Assembly (NCBI GenBank): GCA_959602045.1
Contig: CAUGRT010000060.1
Span: 1 to 8,717 of the forward strand
Reading direction: 5' to 3'
DNA: 8,717 nucleotides
DNA from: an uncultured Clostridia bacterium
GTDB lineage: Bacteria; Bacillota; Clostridia; UBA1381
Below are positions 1 to 6,992 of this stretch, piece by piece (the stretch's first letter is position 1; each line of letters starts with the position of its first letter). The position numbers and the translations under genes were made by a program. The notes beneath the pieces were generated by a model. The model saw only the letters and a list, made by a program, of their open reading frames with translations. It searched no databases and had not been told where the DNA came from.

Positions 1-154
1 TTAGGGGGTTGGAGACCCTCTCTTAGGAGAAGAGAGGGTAGGGAGAGTTGTGACCGAGAGAAAGCAAAAAAAGAAAAACAAACATAAAAACCAACCGCAA
101 ACATAGAAACAAAAGAAGAAGAAATTCAAAAAATAAAAAAATCAAGGAGATCCT
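1..154. other. Upstream segment: stem-loop plus A-rich leader, no confident gene
   Basis: No confident gene lies here. Frame 1 is open from the window edge to a TAA at 85-87, so a basic, low-complexity C-terminal tail of an upstream gene is possible, but I do not recognise it. A perfect 10-bp inverted repeat (15-24 with 30-39, loop 25-29) has no T-run after it on either strand, so it is not a canonical terminator. From about 60 to 145 the plus strand is strikingly A-rich and almost free of T, which looks like an unstructured 5' leader for the next gene. I could not find a -35/-10 pair, so the promoter is probably further upstream or outside the window. Confidence 0.4.
144..150 (+). promoter_or_regulatory. 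Ribosome binding site of the MBL-fold hydrolase
   Basis: AAGGAGA at 144-150 lies 4 nt before ATG 155 and 10 nt before the in-frame ATG at 161. Spacing therefore leaves both starts possible. The second would shorten the protein by only two residues. Confidence 0.7.
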
Positions 155-781
155 ATGACCATGAAAATCCAACGTCTGAATAACTATTACACCGATGAAA
201 ATACCTACCTTGTCTATGATGGCAATACTGCCCTTGTGATTGACCCCGGCTATAAAACCGATGGTATTTTAAAAGCCGCGGCAGATGCAAAGACCACCAT
301 TCAATATATTCTGATTACCCATTGCCACTATGACCATATCGAATTTATGGAAGACCTGCGTGAAAAAACAAACGCAAAACTCGTGAGCGGTGATAAAGCA
401 TCCATTAATATCACCGACCCCGATATTAACCTTACCCTCGCCGGCTTGGGAAAAGCCGTATCGGCGAAAAAATCCGATATAATTCTAAAAGACGGCGAAA
501 CCTTACCCGTCGGCAATATGCAGGTAAAATGTATTTACACTCCCGGTCATACAAACTGCGGTACGTGCTATTTGATTGAAAATCACCTGTTCTCCGGCGA
601 TACGCTGTTTTTGCGTAATTGCGGCAGATGGGATTTGCCGACAGGCGATGAAGAAACACTTATCCGGTCGGTGAAAAATAAAATCTATACATTGGACGAT
701 GAAATTATTATCCACCCCGGTCACGGCGAACAAACGACCGTTGGCTATGAAAAAAAGTTTAATCTCTATATAAAAGAATAA
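155..781 (+). CDS. MBL-fold metallo-hydrolase, glyoxalase II-like
   Basis: A 208-residue metallo-beta-lactamase fold hydrolase of the small cytosolic glyoxalase II-like group (similar to Bacillus YqgX). What shows it: the zinc-binding THCHYDH at residues 55-61 (H56, H58, D60, H61), a further ligand at H132 (TPGHT), the bridging D149 (FSGDTLF) and the last histidine H190 (HPGHGE). All five family motifs are present and in order, and there is no signal peptide. The GRWDLPTGD stretch at 157-165 is typical of this subgroup. Family members hydrolyse thioesters such as S-lactoylglutathione or related substrates, but the substrate here cannot be read from sequence, and many Clostridia lack glutathione. 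It precedes hemZ by about 45 nt on the same strand, a neighbour pair I recall from other Clostridia, so co-transcription is likely. Confidence 0.92.
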   Translation: MTMKIQRLNNYYTDENTYLVYDGNTALVIDPGYKTDGILKAAADAKTTIQYILITHCHYDHIEFMEDLREKTNAKLVSGDKASINITDPDINLTLAGLGKAVSAKKSDIILKDGETLPVGNMQVKCIYTPGHTNCGTCYLIENHLFSGDTLFLRNCGRWDLPTGDEETLIRSVKNKIYTLDDEIIIHPGHGEQTTVGYEKKFNLYIKE

Positions 782-816
782 ACACGTCAAATTTACGCCG
801 CTGTCGGCGAAAGAAT

Positions 817-820
817 GGAG
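817..820 (+). promoter_or_regulatory. Ribosome binding site deciding the hemZ start
   Basis: GGAG at 817-820 lies 6 nt before ATG 827 and overlaps the upstream ATG at 815, which has no Shine-Dalgarno sequence of its own. This favours 827. A small 5-bp hairpin (796-800 with 805-809) sits just upstream and has no U-run, so it is not a terminator. Confidence 0.65.
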
Positions 821-826
821 ATTATT

Positions 827-2269
827 ATGCTGATTATTCAGAACGGCTATGAATGTGATTATGAGTTGAAGCTTTTTGCCGGACTCTTTTTCAATTCGGA
901 AGAGGATGTTACGGTTTACTCGAATTTTAAATATAATGATGGGACAATCAATGTCTATACCCAGATTTTCTATGGCGGAAAAAGCTTTTTTGATGACTTT
1001 TATTTTCCGTTTGATTCCACAAATGAGGATGTGCGCCTGCAAAAGAAAATCTTCACCTGCGCTTGTACACGCTCTTTTTGCCGCTGTGCCGAAAAAATTC
1101 GCCGCGTTAGTCTGCCTTGGGGCGTGATGTGTGGGATTCGTCCGGCAAAGAATGTTCGGGAATTAAGAGAAAGCGGATTTTCGGAACTGGAAGTAAAACA
1201 GATTCTAAAAAATGTCTATGCGGTGACGGATGAAAAAATTGATCTGGCAATGCGCGTAGCAAAAAATGAAGAACACCTTCTTTCCCAAATCGGAAAAAAT
1301 AGCGTCAGCCTTTATATCGGTATCCCGTTTTGCCCGACTCGCTGCTTGTATTGCTCGTTTGTATCGACTGATATTCGCGTCAGCGGTAAATATATGGATG
1401 AATTTATTGATAAATTAATGCTTGAAATTGATAAAACCGCGGAAATTGTGCAAAGACTGGGCGTTTATGTTGAAAATATCTACATCGGAGGAGGAACGCC
1501 GACAACGCTTTCCGCACAGCATTTGAGCCGTATTTTTGAACGCCTGCACCGATATTTTGATTTTTCAAAAATCCGCGAGTTTACACTGGAGGCCGGACGC
1601 GTGGATACGATTACACCGGAAAAACTGATCGCCGCGAAAAACGGCGGCGTGGATCGGATCAGCATTAATCCGCAGACCATGAATGACGAAACCTTAAAAA
1701 AGGTACGGCGCAGCCATGACGCGAAGATGGTGGAGGAATGTTTCGGGATTGCACGGAATTTGGGATTTGATAATATCAACATGGACTTGATTGCCGGATT
1801 GCCCGGCGAAAATGAGATGATGTTCAAAAACAGTATTGATCGCGTTTTGGCGTTGAATCCGGAAAATGTCACGGTACATTCCATGTGCGTCAAGCGTGCC
1901 GCCAATCTGCGATTTACGGAAAATGTTCTGACGGAAGCACGTATCATGAATCAGATGCTTTCCTATGCGCAAAAACGTATGAACGAAACCGGTCGGGAGC
2001 CGTATTATATGTACCGTCAAAAAAATATTTCAGGCAATCTGGAAAACGTAGGCTATGCTCTTCCCGGAAAAATGAGTATTTATAATATCAATATTATGGA
2101 GGAAAAGCAGACGATTATTGCCCTGGGGGGCGGCGGTTCGACAAAGCTTGTAATGGACGGACGAATTGAAAGAATTTTTAATTTTAAAGATCCGCTTGAA
2201 TATATTCGGCGGTTTGATGAGATTTTGAAAAAGAAAGAAGAAATTGCGGAGGTGATGGGAATTGGCTGA
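827..2269 (+). CDS. hemZ: HemZ-type radical SAM protein (coproporphyrinogen III oxidase-like)
   Basis: A radical SAM protein of the HemN/HemW/HemZ group. From ATG 827 it has 480 residues; an in-frame ATG at 815 would add four but lacks a ribosome binding site. The 4Fe-4S motif is CPTRCLYC (C169, C173, C176) inside SLYIGIPFC, where HemN and HemW usually have YIHIPFC; glycine there is what I expect of HemZ. The SAM-contacting GGGTPT is at 221-226, and INPQTMND and DLIAGLPGE follow as in HemN-like enzymes. The N-terminal 150 residues contain PWGVMCGIRPAK, a HemZ hallmark. HemZ is annotated as an oxygen-independent coproporphyrinogen dehydrogenase, but this activity is poorly proven and no other haem gene is visible. 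Odd: a cysteine cluster C-x-C-x4-C-x-C at residues 78-87 just before PWG. The gene overlaps the next by 8 nt, so they are translationally coupled. Confidence 0.9.
   Translation: MLIIQNGYECDYELKLFAGLFFNSEEDVTVYSNFKYNDGTINVYTQIFYGGKSFFDDFYFPFDSTNEDVRLQKKIFTCACTRSFCRCAEKIRRVSLPWGVMCGIRPAKNVRELRESGFSELEVKQILKNVYAVTDEKIDLAMRVAKNEEHLLSQIGKNSVSLYIGIPFCPTRCLYCSFVSTDIRVSGKYMDEFIDKLMLEIDKTAEIVQRLGVYVENIYIGGGTPTTLSAQHLSRIFERLHRYFDFSKIREFTLEAGRVDTITPEKLIAAKNGGVDRISINPQTMNDETLKKVRRSHDAKMVEECFGIARNLGFDNINMDLIAGLPGENEMMFKNSIDRVLALNPENVTVHSMCVKRAANLRFTENVLTEARIMNQMLSYAQKRMNETGREPYYMYRQKNISGNLENVGYALPGKMSIYNINIMEEKQTIIALGGGGSTKLVMDGRIERIFNFKDPLEYIRRFDEILKKKEEIAEVMGIG
2248..2256 (+). promoter_or_regulatory. 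Near-perfect ribosome binding site for a TTG start
   Basis: GGAGGTGAT at 2248-2256 is an almost complete anti-16S complement inside the last codons of hemZ. It is followed by 5 nt and then TTG at 2262. The only nearby ATG (2255) is in another frame. This fixes TTG as the start of the downstream ATPase. Confidence 0.85.
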
Positions 2270-3236
2270 CAACGAAGCGGTAAACAAAATTTTTGCTCAA
2301 TATGATGAAAAAAGAGAAAATGCAGCAAGACAACGGCAGGAGCGGATTCGGGAGGTTTATGAAAAAGTGCCGAGAATCCGGGAAATTGATGAGGAAATCA
2401 ATCTGCGCGGTATGAAAAATGTGCAGAACATTCTCCGGGAACCGACACGCTGTGATGAATTGAATGCAGATTTCAACGAAAATCTGAAGCGGCTGAAGGA
2501 TGAACAAAATCGGCTGTTAGACGAGCATCATATCCCACGGGACTTTAAACGCTATGAGTATGAATGTGCGGATTGCTCCGATACCGGGTTTACGCCGGAT
2601 GGCAAGCAGTGCAAATGCCTGAAACAGAGTCTTTTAAACGAGGCATACAATGCGTCCAATCTTGGAGATTTGGTTCAAAAATATAATTTTGATACTTTTC
2701 AGTTTCAGTATTACTCTGCTGAAAAGGGTGATTATCCCGACTCGCCATTGGAAAATATCAAACGCATTTATAACCGCACTCAATCATTTTGCGATGAATT
2801 TGATAAAAACAGCAAAAGTCTGTTCTTTTACGGAACAACCGGTCTGGGAAAAACATTTCTTTCCTGTGCAGCGGCAAAGCGATTGATTGAGATGGGTAAG
2901 CTGGTGATTTATATCCGCGCGTCAAGATTGTTCTCCATTTTTGAAGATTACAAATTCGGGCGCTTAAAGGATAAAGGAATGATTGATAATTTGTACAATT
3001 GCGATCTTCTGATTATTGACGATTTAGGCTCGGAATCCATGAGTAAAATGAATAATTCTGTTTTATTTGATGTGTTTGATGAAAGAATTGCAAAGGGGAA
3101 GAAATTCATCATCAGTACCAATCTGGACTTAAAGGAAATCGGCCGCGTCTATTCCATGCGGTTCACCTCCAGAATTATGGAGAATTTTATTATGTGCAGA
3201 TTTTATGGCGAAGATATACGATATAAGCTATTATAA
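2262..3236 (+). CDS. DnaI/DnaC-like AAA+ ATPase (helicase-loader family)
   Basis: A 324-residue ATP-binding protein of the DnaC/DnaI/IstB AAA+ family. The N-terminal 100 residues are highly charged and probably helical or coiled. A likely zinc site follows: C102-x2-C105 with C117-x-C119 (CADCSDTGF ... CKC). The ATPase has Walker A GTTGLGKT (191-198), Walker B LLIIDDLGSE (249-258, D253/D254), sensor-1 STN (285-287) and an arginine-rich C-terminal stretch MRFTSRIME that would carry the arginine finger. Related proteins load the replicative DnaB/DnaC helicase onto DNA, while IstB relatives serve IS21 transposition. There is no transposase beside it and the N-terminus matches the chromosomal clostridial type, so a loader role is inferred. 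It uses a TTG start inside hemZ and ends in the shared terminator. No dnaD partner is in the window. Confidence 0.87.
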   Translation: MADNEAVNKIFAQYDEKRENAARQRQERIREVYEKVPRIREIDEEINLRGMKNVQNILREPTRCDELNADFNENLKRLKDEQNRLLDEHHIPRDFKRYEYECADCSDTGFTPDGKQCKCLKQSLLNEAYNASNLGDLVQKYNFDTFQFQYYSAEKGDYPDSPLENIKRIYNRTQSFCDEFDKNSKSLFFYGTTGLGKTFLSCAAAKRLIEMGKLVIYIRASRLFSIFEDYKFGRLKDKGMIDNLYNCDLLIIDDLGSESMSKMNNSVLFDVFDERIAKGKKFIISTNLDLKEIGRVYSMRFTSRIMENFIMCRFYGEDIRYKLL

Positions 3237-3260
3237 AAGGGGCGTTTTTACGCCCCTTTT
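3235..3260. terminator. Bidirectional intrinsic terminator between convergent genes
   Basis: A perfect 10-bp stem (3235-3244 with 3251-3260, arms AAAAGGGGCG and CGCCCCTTTT) with a 6-nt loop. A/T tails on both sides make it a rho-independent terminator in both directions. It overlaps the stop codon of the plus-strand ATPase (TAA 3234-3236) and that of the minus-strand radical SAM gene (3259-3261). Confidence 0.93.
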
Positions 3261-4908
3261 AACATTCAATCCAACGATCATAATCTCTGTCAAATATCAA
3301 AATCCGTTCGGGATAGAAAAACCGTTCAAAATGCAAGTGCTTGATGATTTGCTTGACTGGCATTCCGCAATACTGCGGAAGATGATCTTCAATAAATTTT
3401 TCTGTTAAAATATCAAACCGTTCCGTTGTAACCAGCTCACGTGCCGCCCAATCCGGTGTACGCGGCTTATTATGCATCAGATAATCAAAAAGCAGCAAAT
3501 CAATCCACTCTTTCATCCGTACACCCGAAACACCGCGTGCAAAATCAACCAGAATTTCATATAACCGATCCCGCGAAATTCCGATTTTGTCAAATCCGTT
3601 TTCTTGATAAAACGCCGCAAGCGAATCAAAAAAGTCAAACGGTGAATCGAAAAACGTCAGTAAATATTTCACCGCCTGCTCAAAAGCACCGCTGTTATAA
3701 TATTTTTCCGTCATATCCTCAATTTGCTTTAAATGCAGCAGCTCCGCATAGGAGATATATTTTGTCTGAAGTACCTCATACGGCGGTTCAGCGGTAAAGA
3801 TCGCGTCTGTTTCTTCTTTTCGGATTTTTGTTCCGTGAAGTAATTTTAAAAATCCCAGCTGAATAACATGCGGTTCCATGGCAAACACATCGTTAAACGA
3901 TTGCCGAAAACTCTCAAAATCCTCATAGGGCAGTCCGGCGATCAAATCCAGATGCGTATGCATATTTCCAAAGGAACGCACAATTTTGACTACCCTTGCA
4001 ATTTTTTGCGTATCTGCTTTTCTGTCAATTGCCGCAAGTGTTTTCGGATTTGTGGACTGCACCCCAATCTCAAGCTGAAACAATCCCTTTGGCGCCATTT
4101 TCAATAATGCCAGTGTTTCATCATCCAGAATATCCGCGGCAATTTCAAAATGAAAAGTGGTCTTCGACGCATGATCAATTAAAAAACGAATCATTTCCTG
4201 TGTGCGCCGCCGATTTGCATTAAACGTCCGATCCGTCAGCTTCACAATCCGCACCTGATGCTCGATAAAAAATAAAAACTCGCGAAAAACAAGCTGTAAA
4301 TCCCGAAACCGCACATTATGATCCGTCGATGAAAGGCAATAACTGCACCGAAACGGACACCCGCGGCTCGTTTCATAATAAATCAATTTATTTTTGTTTT
4401 CTTCAATATCTTCTTCCGTATAAGGAAACGGAATTTTTGAAAGATCTGAAATAACTTGCCGATCCTCACGAGAAATAATTTTATTGTCCCTATCACGGAA
4501 AGTAACACCTTTGTGATTTAGTGTCCCCGTTTTAATTATTCGGCGCAGCGTTTCCTCCCCCTCACCACGAATAACCGCGTCAAGAAACGGATTTTCCTGC
4601 ATATATTTCTGTGCAGCATAGGAAACCTCCGGGCCGCCGAATATGATTTTTATATCGGGTGCAACGCTTTTCAGACGCCGCGCTACCCGAAGAATAAATT
4701 CTATATTCCAGATATAGCATGAAAACAAAACCATATCCGCCTGCGCATTATATAACTCTGCACAAACCGCCCCGGCATCCTCGTTAATGTTAAATTCCGC
4801 ATAGGATACACAAGGGCTGTTCACATAAGCACAGAGCGTACGAACCGACAATGAGGTATGGATATATTTTGCGTTCACGCCCACAAGCAACGCTTTAAAA
4901 TTACTCAT
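3259..4908 (-). CDS. B12-binding-domain radical SAM protein with DUF4080 C-terminus
   Basis: About 549 residues in three parts. Residues 1-125 are a cobalamin-binding-like Rossmann domain: ALLVGVNAKYIH near the start, FSCYIWNIEF, GGPEVSY (91-97) and RGEGEE (114-119). I see no DxHxxG lower-ligand histidine motif, so any cobalamin would be bound base-off. Next is a radical SAM core with CPFRCSYC (C184, C188, C191), followed by LEIGVQS and HLDLIAGLP strands. Residues from about 380 match my memory of the DUF4080 tail. Relatives in Clostridia are common but their substrate is unknown; methyltransferase or other radical chemistry is possible. ATG 4908 overlaps the end of hpt; a GTG at 4917 is an alternative start adding three residues. 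Ribosome binding signals are weak for both, which fits translational coupling to hpt. Termination is at the shared hairpin. Confidence 0.87.
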   Translation of the reverse strand: MSNFKALLVGVNAKYIHTSLSVRTLCAYVNSPCVSYAEFNINEDAGAVCAELYNAQADMVLFSCYIWNIEFILRVARRLKSVAPDIKIIFGGPEVSYAAQKYMQENPFLDAVIRGEGEETLRRIIKTGTLNHKGVTFRDRDNKIISREDRQVISDLSKIPFPYTEEDIEENKNKLIYYETSRGCPFRCSYCLSSTDHNVRFRDLQLVFREFLFFIEHQVRIVKLTDRTFNANRRRTQEMIRFLIDHASKTTFHFEIAADILDDETLALLKMAPKGLFQLEIGVQSTNPKTLAAIDRKADTQKIARVVKIVRSFGNMHTHLDLIAGLPYEDFESFRQSFNDVFAMEPHVIQLGFLKLLHGTKIRKEETDAIFTAEPPYEVLQTKYISYAELLHLKQIEDMTEKYYNSGAFEQAVKYLLTFFDSPFDFFDSLAAFYQENGFDKIGISRDRLYEILVDFARGVSGVRMKEWIDLLLFDYLMHNKPRTPDWAARELVTTERFDILTEKFIEDHLPQYCGMPVKQIIKHLHFERFFYPERILIFDRDYDRWIEC

Positions 4909-5437
4909 AAACCTCACGTTTCAAAATCCCTATGTAAGGCAGATTCCGATATTGCTGATCATAATCCAAGCCGTAGCCGACAACAAATTCATCGGGAATA
5001 ACCTTTCCGATATATTCCACTTCAACATCCGTTTCACGGCGATCCGGTTTTGAAAGCAATGTGCAAAGCTTTACGGAAGCGGCTGAAGTATGCTTTAAAT
5101 ATTCCTTTAAATGAAAAAGCGTATTTCCGCTGTCCACAATATCCTCCACAATCAACAAATCCTTACCGGTAATATCATCCTCCAGATTTTTCTTAATCTC
5201 CAGTTTTCCCGATGAAACTGTGCCGGAACCGTAGCTTGACGCCTGCATAAAATCAATTGTCAGCGGCAAATCAATTTTCCGAATCAAATCCGCGGCAAAT
5301 ACCAAAGAGCCTTTCAAAATAATTGCAATAACTAAATCTTTATTCTGATAATCTGCGGTAATTTTTTTTGCCAGCATATCAACACATTCGGCAATTTCCT
5401 GTTCCGACATCAGAATCTTTTCAACATCCTTATGCAT
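4901..5437 (-). CDS. hpt: Hypoxanthine phosphoribosyltransferase
   Basis: A 178-residue purine-salvage enzyme that transfers ribose-5-phosphate from PRPP to hypoxanthine or guanine, giving IMP or GMP in the cytosol. Visible signatures are LKGS (41-44), the flexible loop SYGSGTVSSG (68-77), the PRPP motif VEDIVDSGNTL (97-107, with E98/D99 and catalytic D102), the purine-binding K145 region GKVIPDEFVVGYGLDYD, and RNLPYIG near the end. Length is normal for bacterial Hpt when started at ATG 5437, which has AGGAGG 8 nt upstream. The frame stays open to an ATG at 5506, which would add 23 atypical residues without a properly spaced ribosome binding site, so I reject it. Hpt is the first gene of a two-gene operon; the downstream radical SAM gene overlaps its stop. 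The pairing does not by itself suggest a purine role for that protein. Confidence 0.95.
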   Translation of the reverse strand: MHKDVEKILMSEQEIAECVDMLAKKITADYQNKDLVIAIILKGSLVFAADLIRKIDLPLTIDFMQASSYGSGTVSSGKLEIKKNLEDDITGKDLLIVEDIVDSGNTLFHLKEYLKHTSAASVKLCTLLSKPDRRETDVEVEYIGKVIPDEFVVGYGLDYDQQYRNLPYIGILKREVYE

Positions 5438-5445
5438 AGGGTGAT

Positions 5446-5451
5446 CCTCCT
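5446..5451 (-). promoter_or_regulatory. Ribosome binding site deciding the hpt start
   Basis: Minus-strand AGGAGG (within AGGAGGATCA) lies 8 nt before ATG 5437. It supports the 178-residue Hpt over a longer in-frame form from 5506. Confidence 0.85.
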
Positions 5452-5475
5452 GTAGCTTTTTAATTTTCAGACATT

Positions 5476-5514
5476 TGTAAAGGTCGGTTTTACACAGATT
5501 GTTCATCCTTTACA
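5476..5514 (-). promoter_or_regulatory. Inverted repeat in the hpt leader
   Basis: TGTAAAGG (5507-5514, read on the minus strand) and CCTTTACA (5476-5483) form a perfect 8-bp stem with a 23-nt loop in the roughly 100-nt leader of hpt. The first in-frame ATG (5506) is at the start of the loop. No U-run follows, so it is not a terminator. It could be an mRNA structure or an operator; I do not match it to a purine riboswitch or a PurR box. Confidence 0.4.
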
Positions 5515-5548
5515 GCCACCCGAAATCCCAAAATAATTATTGTATTTC

Positions 5549-5557
5549 ATTATACCA
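5549..5557 (-). promoter_or_regulatory. Extended -10 promoter of the hpt operon
   Basis: The minus strand reads TGGTATAAT, a consensus -10 (TATAAT, 5549-5554) with the TGn extension (5555-5557). The matching -35 about 17 nt upstream is poor (TGTATT), as is common when an extended -10 is used. Transcription would begin near 5541, leaving a leader of about 100 nt before ATG 5437. Confidence 0.7.
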
Positions 5558-5638
5558 TAAAATTTATGAAAAATACAGAGTTTTTTTGAAAAAATTTAAG
5601 AAATCAGCAATTATTTTATACGAATTGAAAAAATATAA

Positions 5639-5708
5639 AAAGAGACTGTAAAAAACAAATACAGTAAGAAAGCATTGCGCTCGTGTATCTGTTCTTTACA
5701 GCCTCTTT
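5639..5708 (-). terminator. Long-stem intrinsic terminator of icd
   Basis: A 25-bp uninterrupted stem (5639-5663 with 5684-5708) with a 20-nt loop begins about 9 nt after the icd stop. On the minus-strand RNA it has three G-U wobbles (5702/5645, 5694/5653, 5689/5658); read on the plus strand these would be A-C mismatches, so the element is oriented with icd transcription. A U-rich run follows (TTTTATATTTTTTC on the minus strand). The stem is longer than usual for a terminator and may be a copy of a dispersed repeat. Confidence 0.85.
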
Positions 5709-5717
5709 AAAATGATT

Positions 5718-6929
5718 TTACATTAATTTTTGTAACCGTTCATTCACTGCCAGCAAAAATTCCTCAGTATCCACCTTCTGCTTATTCTCAAGCGTGGATA
5801 AAGCCGCCAAATCGCCGGTCATGATTCCGTCCTCAATCGTTTGGATTGTTGCTTTTTCAAGGTTATCCGCAAACTTCATTAATTCCGGAAGTTCGTCCAA
5901 CTCGCCTCTTTTACGCAGTGCGCCTGTCCATGCAAACAAGGTTGCAACGGAGTTGGTCGAGGTCTTTTCACCTTTCAGGTGCTTGTAATAATGGCGCTGA
6001 ACCGTTCCGTGAGCCGCTTCGTACTCATAAATTCCGTCCGGTGAAACGAGTACGGAAGTCATCATTGCAAGTGAACCGTAAGCCGTTGCCACCATATCCG
6101 ACATAACATCGCCGTCATAGTTCTTACAAGCCCAAATATAACCGCCGTTGGAGCGAATCACTCTTGCAACCGCATCATCAATCAAGGTATAGAAATACTC
6201 AATTCCGGCAGCGTCGAATTTCTCTTTGTATTCCGCATCAAAGATTTCCTGGAAAATATCCTTAAAACGGTGGTCATATTTTTTTGAAATGGTGTCTTTG
6301 GTTGCAAACCATACGTCCTGCTTGGTATCCAACGCAAAATTAAAGCATGCTCTTGCAAAGGACGCAATCGAATCATCACGGTTATGCAAGCCTTGAATGA
6401 TTCCGGGACCCTCGGTAAATTCATGAATGGTTTCTTTTGAAACATTTCCGTCACGGTCGGTATAAACCAATTCCGCCTTACCGCCTGCCGGAACCTGCAT
6501 TTCTACGTTTTTATACACATCGCCATATGCATGACGTGCAATTGTAATCGGTTTTGTCCACGTGGGGATATACGGAGTAATGCCTTTTACCAAAATCGGC
6601 GTTCTGAATACCGTTCCGTCCAGGATAGCACGAATCGTTCCGTTCGGGGATTTCCACATTTCTTTTAAATTATATTCGGGCATTCTTGCCGCATTGGGAG
6701 TGATTGTTGCACATTTTACCGCAACACCATATTTCTTGGTTGCTTCTGCACTGTCAAAAGTAACTTGATCGTTGGTTTCATTTCTGTGAACCAATCCCAG
6801 ATCATAATATTCCGTTTTTAAATCAATATACGGATTCAATAAAATATCCTTAATCATCTTCCAGATAATTCTTGTCATTTCGTCTCCGTCCATCTCGACA
6901 AGAGGCGTTTTCATTTGGATTTTTGCCAT
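5718..6929 (-). CDS. icd: NADP-dependent isocitrate dehydrogenase
   Basis: A 403-residue isocitrate dehydrogenase: oxidative decarboxylation of isocitrate to 2-oxoglutarate, yielding NADPH. It belongs to the homodimeric subfamily shared with eukaryotic cytosolic IDH rather than the E. coli type. Substrate residues are visible: T77 in KCATITPN, SPNGT (94-98), R100, R109 (VFRTPI), R132 (ARHAYGD, equivalent to human IDH1 R132), Y139 and K211. The metal aspartates D274 and D278 lie in KNYDGDVMSDMV. HGTVQRH (307-313) contains the arginine and histidine that bind the 2'-phosphate of NADP. All catalytic residues are present and the length is normal for the family. ATG 6929 has AAAGGA 10 nt upstream. 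The gene stands alone, with its own promoter, a structured leader and a strong terminator. It supplies 2-oxoglutarate for glutamate synthesis even if the TCA cycle is incomplete. Confidence 0.96.
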   Translation of the reverse strand: MAKIQMKTPLVEMDGDEMTRIIWKMIKDILLNPYIDLKTEYYDLGLVHRNETNDQVTFDSAEATKKYGVAVKCATITPNAARMPEYNLKEMWKSPNGTIRAILDGTVFRTPILVKGITPYIPTWTKPITIARHAYGDVYKNVEMQVPAGGKAELVYTDRDGNVSKETIHEFTEGPGIIQGLHNRDDSIASFARACFNFALDTKQDVWFATKDTISKKYDHRFKDIFQEIFDAEYKEKFDAAGIEYFYTLIDDAVARVIRSNGGYIWACKNYDGDVMSDMVATAYGSLAMMTSVLVSPDGIYEYEAAHGTVQRHYYKHLKGEKTSTNSVATLFAWTGALRKRGELDELPELMKFADNLEKATIQTIEDGIMTGDLAALSTLENKQKVDTEEFLLAVNERLQKLM

Positions 6930-6946
6930 AATTCTACATTCCTTTC

Positions 6947-6992
6947 CTAAAAAAATAAAGAAGCTCCTGAAAAATACAGAACCTCCTTGCTT
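6947..6992 (-). promoter_or_regulatory. Leader hairpin plus U-tract upstream of icd (attenuator-like)
   Basis: In the roughly 70-nt icd leader, the minus strand can fold AAGC (6989-6992) with GCTT (6961-6964) and an inner TTCTG/CAGGA stem, leaving AAGGAGG bulged out. It is followed by CTTTATTTTTTTAGG, a 7-U run. The layout of promoter, hairpin, U-run, then ribosome binding site resembles an attenuator. The stem is modest and bulged, so function is uncertain. The bulged AAGGAGG mimics a Shine-Dalgarno sequence, but no start codon stands at a suitable distance. Confidence 0.35.

Noticed and set aside
15..39. Intrinsic terminator of an upstream gene
   Set aside because: Perfect stem, but no U-run follows on either strand.
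1..87. Open frame from the window edge as the 3' end of an upstream gene
   Set aside because: Short, basic and low in complexity, with no recognisable motif; reported only as a possibility.
503..1042. Minus-strand open frame of 179 codons
   Set aside because: It lies antisense to the MBL hydrolase and hemZ, which have clear catalytic motifs, and its translation shows no family features.
1480..1947. Minus-strand open frame of 155 codons
   Set aside because: Antisense shadow of the radical SAM core of hemZ.
2262..3236. IstB-type transposition helper of an IS21 element
   Set aside because: No istA transposase or terminal repeats nearby; the zinc motif and charged N-terminus fit a chromosomal DnaI/DnaC-like protein.
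5438..5506. Longer Hpt N-terminus from ATG 5506
   Set aside because: No correctly spaced ribosome binding site; ATG 5437 has AGGAGG and gives the usual family length.
5438..5541. Purine riboswitch in the hpt leader
   Set aside because: The conserved purine riboswitch core and three-way junction are not seen.
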